The notes beneath the pieces are model-generated. The model did not search any database. It saw nothing but the letters and a program-made list of their open reading frames with translations, and was not told where the DNA came from. The position numbers and the translations under genes are program-made. Of a stretch of 64,000 nt of DNA, positions 61,565 through 64,000 are shown in pieces. Source of the DNA: a virus. The first letter of the stretch is position 1. Each line of letters starts with the position of its first letter. Location: positions 1 to 64,000 of IMG/VR virus record IMGVR_UViG_3300031215_000012; one strand, given 5' to 3'.

Positions 61565-61651
61565 TTATAAACTATTATCTTTAATGAACGTCTTAATATT
61601 CATATTAAGTCCATGTATAGCATCTTCAAATCCAAATCTTTTATTATTCAT
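61565..61651 (-). pseudogene. N-terminal fragment of a duplicated small gene
   Basis: MNNKRFGFEDAIHGLNMNIK and 8 more codons to TAA. The first 21 codons match the broken gene at 63054-63211, then diverge. A duplicated, truncated copy. Confidence 0.5.
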
Positions 61652-61662
61652 ATAAATATTTA
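61589..61662. repeat. direct repeat A, copy 1
   Basis: 74 bases nearly identical (one mismatch) to 63149-63222, in the same orientation. Encodes the N-terminal part of the small duplicated gene. Confidence 0.85.
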
Positions 61663-61695
61663 GAAATAGTGTAAAAGGTGATATTTATCCTACTT

Positions 61696-61754
61696 TTATA
61701 ATTTACTCTTTTATTTAAAAAATCTAATATTTGATTGCATCAACATAAATAAAC
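61696..61754. repeat. direct repeat B, copy 1
   Basis: About 59 bases nearly identical (a few mismatches) to 63026-63084, same orientation. Encodes the C-terminal part of the small duplicated gene. Order of A and B is inverted relative to the second pair. Confidence 0.8.
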
Positions 61755-61780
61755 CTACTAGTGTGTTTAAAATAATAAAC
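61724..61780 (-). pseudogene. C-terminal fragment of the duplicated small gene
   Basis: The frame KHTSRFIYVDAIKY ends at TAG 61724; it matches the end KHTDKFIYIDAIKY of the copy at 63054-63211. No start codon. Confidence 0.45.
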
Positions 61781-61783
61781 AAA

Positions 61784-61815
61784 AAATCTCCTACCAAATT
61801 AATGATAAGAGATTT
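61784..61815 (-). terminator. terminator after TM2-like gene
   Basis: AAATCTC / GAGATTT stem, extended by CTA / TAA, with the loop CCAAATTAATG-A that also occurs in the terminators at 24227 and 29518. T run on the minus strand. Confidence 0.7.
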
Positions 61816-61829
61816 AATATTTAATTTTA

Positions 61830-62105
61830 TTACAAACCTAACATTGCAATATCTTTATGGTTTAATCCAATTTCAAAAGCAATCTTTTTATTATATTCTT
61901 TCATTTTACCATTTAATGTAAATAAACGATATATTGTCCATAAACTTGCACCACCAAGTGTGCAATAGAATAATATTTGTTTCCCCATTGCACCCATAGA
62001 ACCGTATGACCAACCGAAGAATAAAAATAATATCCATATTTTTCCTGTGTCTAATTTTCTACCATTAAATATTGCTATTTTATCACTACTACTGTATTCA
62101 CTCAT
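61830..62105 (-). CDS. TM2-domain-like membrane protein
   Basis: 91 aa. Two hydrophobic segments with the TM2-like pattern W-x-x-G-x-x-G (LFLFFGWSYGSMGAMG) then ILFYCTLGGASLWTIYRLFTLNG, ending in the charged tail KMKEYNKKIAFEIG. Such proteins are common in Bacteroidetes genomes. It follows the lipoprotein gene by 32 bases and likely shares its promoter. Confidence 0.65.
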   Translation of the reverse strand: MSEYSSSDKIAIFNGRKLDTGKIWILFLFFGWSYGSMGAMGKQILFYCTLGGASLWTIYRLFTLNGKMKEYNKKIAFEIGLNHKDIAMLGL

Positions 62106-62137
62106 TTTTTTATATTTTATGTTTAACTCTTAATAAT

Positions 62138-62944
62138 TTACTTACTTAACTTAACTAACGCATTATCTAATTTATTGGGGTCTAATTTAAATAGATATGT
62201 ACTACCACTGTACTTTGATAACTCTTTAATATAAACTTTAACCTCTTTATTTTTTTTAAGGATATTAAAAAATTCTTTATCTTCAAAAATAAATCTATCA
62301 CTGTATAATAATATAGTCTCATCATACACAATACTATCAGTAGAACTATCTTTCACCTTTATTGAATATCGCCCCATATCATTCACAGTCGCTTTCACTT
62401 TTGAACTACCATATTCAAATAAAAATAATTGAAGTACCTCTTTATCAGTTACTAACACATTTACTGATAATTTGTTATTATCCGTAGCTGAATTACTAAA
62501 AGAACCTTTAGTCTCCTGTGATACATAACCCGATTTTGTTTCTTCTTTAAACTCATCAACGAAATAATTAACCTTCCAATTCCCCATTTTTTCATATTCT
62601 AAGGCTTTTGCGATTGAATCCGTTATATGAAGTTTATTTAAAGAATCTAATTTATTCTTTTCTTCAATTTCATTTCGTTCAATTATAATATTAGCTTCAT
62701 CGAAAATATTAGAAGCACTCATACCATTAAGTCTATTTAAGACCATAGGTATGTTTAGAAACCCCCCATCTTCTTCAATTACCACTGAAATTGAACGCTG
62801 AAGTGAATCTGATTTAGATTTAGAAAATCCACTCTTAATTTCTTCTAGTGATGATTTATATGTTATCATATTCGTTCCATCAATTTTTTGACTACAGCTA
62901 AATAATGCAACCATTAATCCTAATCCTAATAATACCTTTTTCAT
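62138..62944 (-). CDS. phage-encoded lipoprotein
   Basis: 268 aa from ATG 62944; a longer frame adds 24 basic residues that would spoil the signal peptide. MKKVLLGLGLMVALFSCSQK is a textbook lipoprotein signal with lipobox L-F-S-C and cleavage before Cys. The mature domain is polar with helices and strands and no known fold. It would be anchored on the host envelope. Behind a host-like promoter, it would be made at once on infection, so superinfection exclusion or envelope modification is a reasonable guess. Confidence 0.75.
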   Translation of the reverse strand: MKKVLLGLGLMVALFSCSQKIDGTNMITYKSSLEEIKSGFSKSKSDSLQRSISVVIEEDGGFLNIPMVLNRLNGMSASNIFDEANIIIERNEIEEKNKLDSLNKLHITDSIAKALEYEKMGNWKVNYFVDEFKEETKSGYVSQETKGSFSNSATDNNKLSVNVLVTDKEVLQLFLFEYGSSKVKATVNDMGRYSIKVKDSSTDSIVYDETILLYSDRFIFEDKEFFNILKKNKEVKVYIKELSKYSGSTYLFKLDPNKLDNALVKLSK

Positions 62945-62985
62945 AATTTTAATTTGTTTTTTGTTTTTAATTGTTTTTATTTTAA

Positions 62986-63017
62986 CAAAGATACAACATT
63001 TATTCTGTTCTACCAAA
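62986..63017 (-). promoter_or_regulatory. consensus Bacteroidetes promoter
   Basis: On the minus strand TTTG (63014-63017), 20 bases, TATCTTTG (62986-62993): an exact match to the host primary sigma factor consensus TTTG-N~20-TAnnTTTG. The lipoprotein ATG is 42 bases downstream. Confidence 0.8.
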
Positions 63018-63025
63018 TTTATTTC

Positions 63026-63084
63026 TTATAATTTAATCTTTTATTTAAAAAATCTAATATTTGATTGCATCAATATAAATAAAC
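63026..63084. repeat. direct repeat B, copy 2
   Basis: Partner of 61696-61754; lies inside the 3' part of the broken gene 63054-63211. Confidence 0.8.
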
Positions 63085-63211
63085 TTATCGGTATGCTTAA
63101 TGTCACCACTAATGTTAAACCCAGCTTTCTCTAGTAATTCTTGTAACACGTCTTAATATTCATATTAAGTCCATGTATAGCGTCTTCAAATCCAAATCTT
63201 TTATTATTCAT
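63054..63211 (-). pseudogene. small duplicated gene with frame break
   Basis: From ATG 63211 the frame MNNKRFGFEDAIHGLNMNIK runs to an early TAG; in another frame LQELLEKAGFNISGDIKHTD and a dozen more residues follow to TAG 63054. One missing base near 63150 would join them to a 52-aa protein. The start overlaps the stop of the 101-aa gene. Confidence 0.55.
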
Positions 63212-63222
63212 ATAAATATTTA
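63149..63222. repeat. direct repeat A, copy 2
   Basis: Partner of 61589-61662, one mismatch in 74 bases. Confidence 0.85.
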
Positions 63223-63509
63223 TATGAATAATGTGTTTCTTTTTCAGCAGTTTCTAAATCAGTAAAGAAGTTGTTAAGTATTCTTACTGGTTTACCTCCA
63301 TATTCTACGAGAACGAATTCAAAATCTTTTGAATCAATGAAAACGTTAGTGATAGTATCAATAAAAGGAACAGAAAGTATTTTCACAGGACTAGGTGTAA
63401 CTCCTCTGTTGTTAGCAGGAGCGGCTCTTTCGTTAGTATTAATAAATATACCAAAACTGTTATCTTTAGGGTAAAGTGTTTTACCTATGTGTGAAATATT
63501 TGCTTTCAT
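63204..63509 (-). CDS. hypothetical protein, tandem paralog 1
   Basis: 101 aa. It shares MKxNISHIGKTLYPKDNS, NERAxPANNRG and PSPVKILSVPF with the next gene and differs mainly in the C-terminal 40 residues. A beta-rich compact domain is likely. Stop-start overlap with its paralog. Function unknown. Confidence 0.6.
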   Translation of the reverse strand: MKANISHIGKTLYPKDNSFGIFINTNERAAPANNRGVTPSPVKILSVPFIDTITNVFIDSKDFEFVLVEYGGKPVRILNNFFTDLETAEKETHYSYKYLYE

Positions 63510-63823
63510 TAGAATGTCTTAATAGGTTTCATTTTTTCTTTGTCAATTTCAGTACTCTTTTCTGCGTGTTCTAAATTATCAAAGAAGGAATTAATAATTC
63601 TTACTTCTGAACCTTGATATTCTACAAGAACAAATTCATGTTTACCAGTAAATTCAAATGATTCTATTACAGTAGTAAAAGGAACAGATAGTATTTTAAC
63701 TGGACTTGGTATTTCTCCTCTGTTGTTAGCAGGAGTGGCTCTTTCGTTAGTATGAATGAATATACAATAGCTGTTATCTTTAGGGTAAAGTGTTTTACCT
63801 ATGTGTGAAATGTTTACTTTCAT
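63509..63823 (-). CDS. hypothetical protein, tandem paralog 2
   Basis: 104 aa, about 60 percent identical to the neighbouring 101-aa protein by eye over the first 60 residues. The two arose by tandem duplication. Its ATG overlaps the stop of an 18-codon upstream frame (TAATG). Function unknown. Confidence 0.6.
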   Translation of the reverse strand: MKVNISHIGKTLYPKDNSYCIFIHTNERATPANNRGEIPSPVKILSVPFTTVIESFEFTGKHEFVLVEYQGSEVRIINSFFDNLEHAEKSTEIDKEKMKPIKTF

Positions 63824-63868
63824 TAGTTACAGTTATTAAGGTTATTGTTAATAAATTTTATTTTTTCT

Positions 63869-64000
63869 TTATTTGTTTTCATTATTATTAGATTTTAGTA
63901 ATAATAGTTTAGTGTATAATTTCAAAGGAACATTTAATTGGATACCTCCTGTGTTCTGTACGTTGAAATTTATATTACTTTTAACTGTTTGTATTTCTGT
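63869..64000 (-). CDS. partial CDS running in from beyond the right edge
   Basis: 43 codons visible, ending LKLYTKLLLLKSNNNENK at TAA 63869-63871. The start is outside. The visible part has NVQNTGGIQLNVPL, beta-like. Too little to identify. Confidence 0.45.
   Translation of the reverse strand, partial: TEIQTVKSNINFNVQNTGGIQLNVPLKLYTKLLLLKSNNNENK

Noticed and set aside
62945-63016. 24-residue extension of the lipoprotein
   Set aside because: It would place the promoter inside the gene and bury the signal peptide.
1-64000. tRNA or rRNA genes
   Set aside because: No cloverleaf with a GTTCRA-type T-loop and CCA-compatible acceptor stem was found on either strand by eye.

Overview
The window is part of a large, AT-rich, tailed-phage genome of T4-like (myovirus) organisation that most likely infects a member of the Bacteroidetes (Flavobacteriia). 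The virion genes match T4 families: baseplate gp25, gp6, gp5-like spike, hub and tail-tube initiators, TerL, and T4-style capsid-targeting leaders. The host inference rests on four things. Starts lack Shine-Dalgarno sequences and have A/T-rich leaders. Several promoters match the Bacteroidetes pattern TTTG-N19/20-TAnnTTTG or a close variant. The phage encodes its own S1-domain protein. A lipoprotein with a typical Bacteroidetes signal peptide sits behind a consensus host promoter. No tRNA, rRNA, CRISPR array or insertion sequence was seen.

Layout. 1-24.2 kb (minus strand) is the tail and baseplate module: structural proteins, a gp7-like wedge protein, gp6, gp25, an S1-domain protein, an amidoligase-like protein, gp5-like spike, hub and tube-initiator proteins, and a 1176-residue collagen-like fiber. 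24.3-26.2 kb holds two glycosyltransferases and a GIY-YIG-type protein. 26.4-29.4 kb holds small capsid-targeted proteins, a GNAT-like protein and an N-formylglutamate amidohydrolase-like protein. 29.6-34.6 kb holds class I ribonucleotide reductase (NrdA broken by a split intein, and NrdB) and a RecB/Cas4-like nuclease. 35.3-39.5 kb (plus strand) is the large terminase, also broken by a split intein with a large Vsr-like homing endonuclease gene in the gap. 39.5-45.9 kb is a second cluster of capsid-targeted proteins plus a nucleotidyltransferase and an M15-type peptidase. 46-51.3 kb holds a structural protein and a glycan cluster (methyltransferases, glycosyltransferases, two sulfotransferases). 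51.5-55.1 kb is a third capsid-targeted cluster with a phosphatase and a cupin. 55.2-64 kb is a run of small early-type genes, a helicase with a C-terminal repeat array, and a region of duplicated, decaying gene fragments.

Two things stand out. First, two essential genes, terL and nrdA, are 'fractured genes': each is split at a catalytic codon by a split intein with a nuclease ORF between the halves, and the two inteins are split at different positions. Second, at least eleven intact proteins plus several broken ones share a T4-type N-terminal leader of the form MKxLxxFLNE followed by G, A or S. This is the signature of proteins carried into the prohead, trimmed by the prohead protease and injected with DNA, so it defines a candidate set of packaged effectors that are otherwise unannotated.

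Several small genes are interrupted by apparent single-base insertions, often in A runs. These may be true decay or sequence error, and they are listed as separate features.
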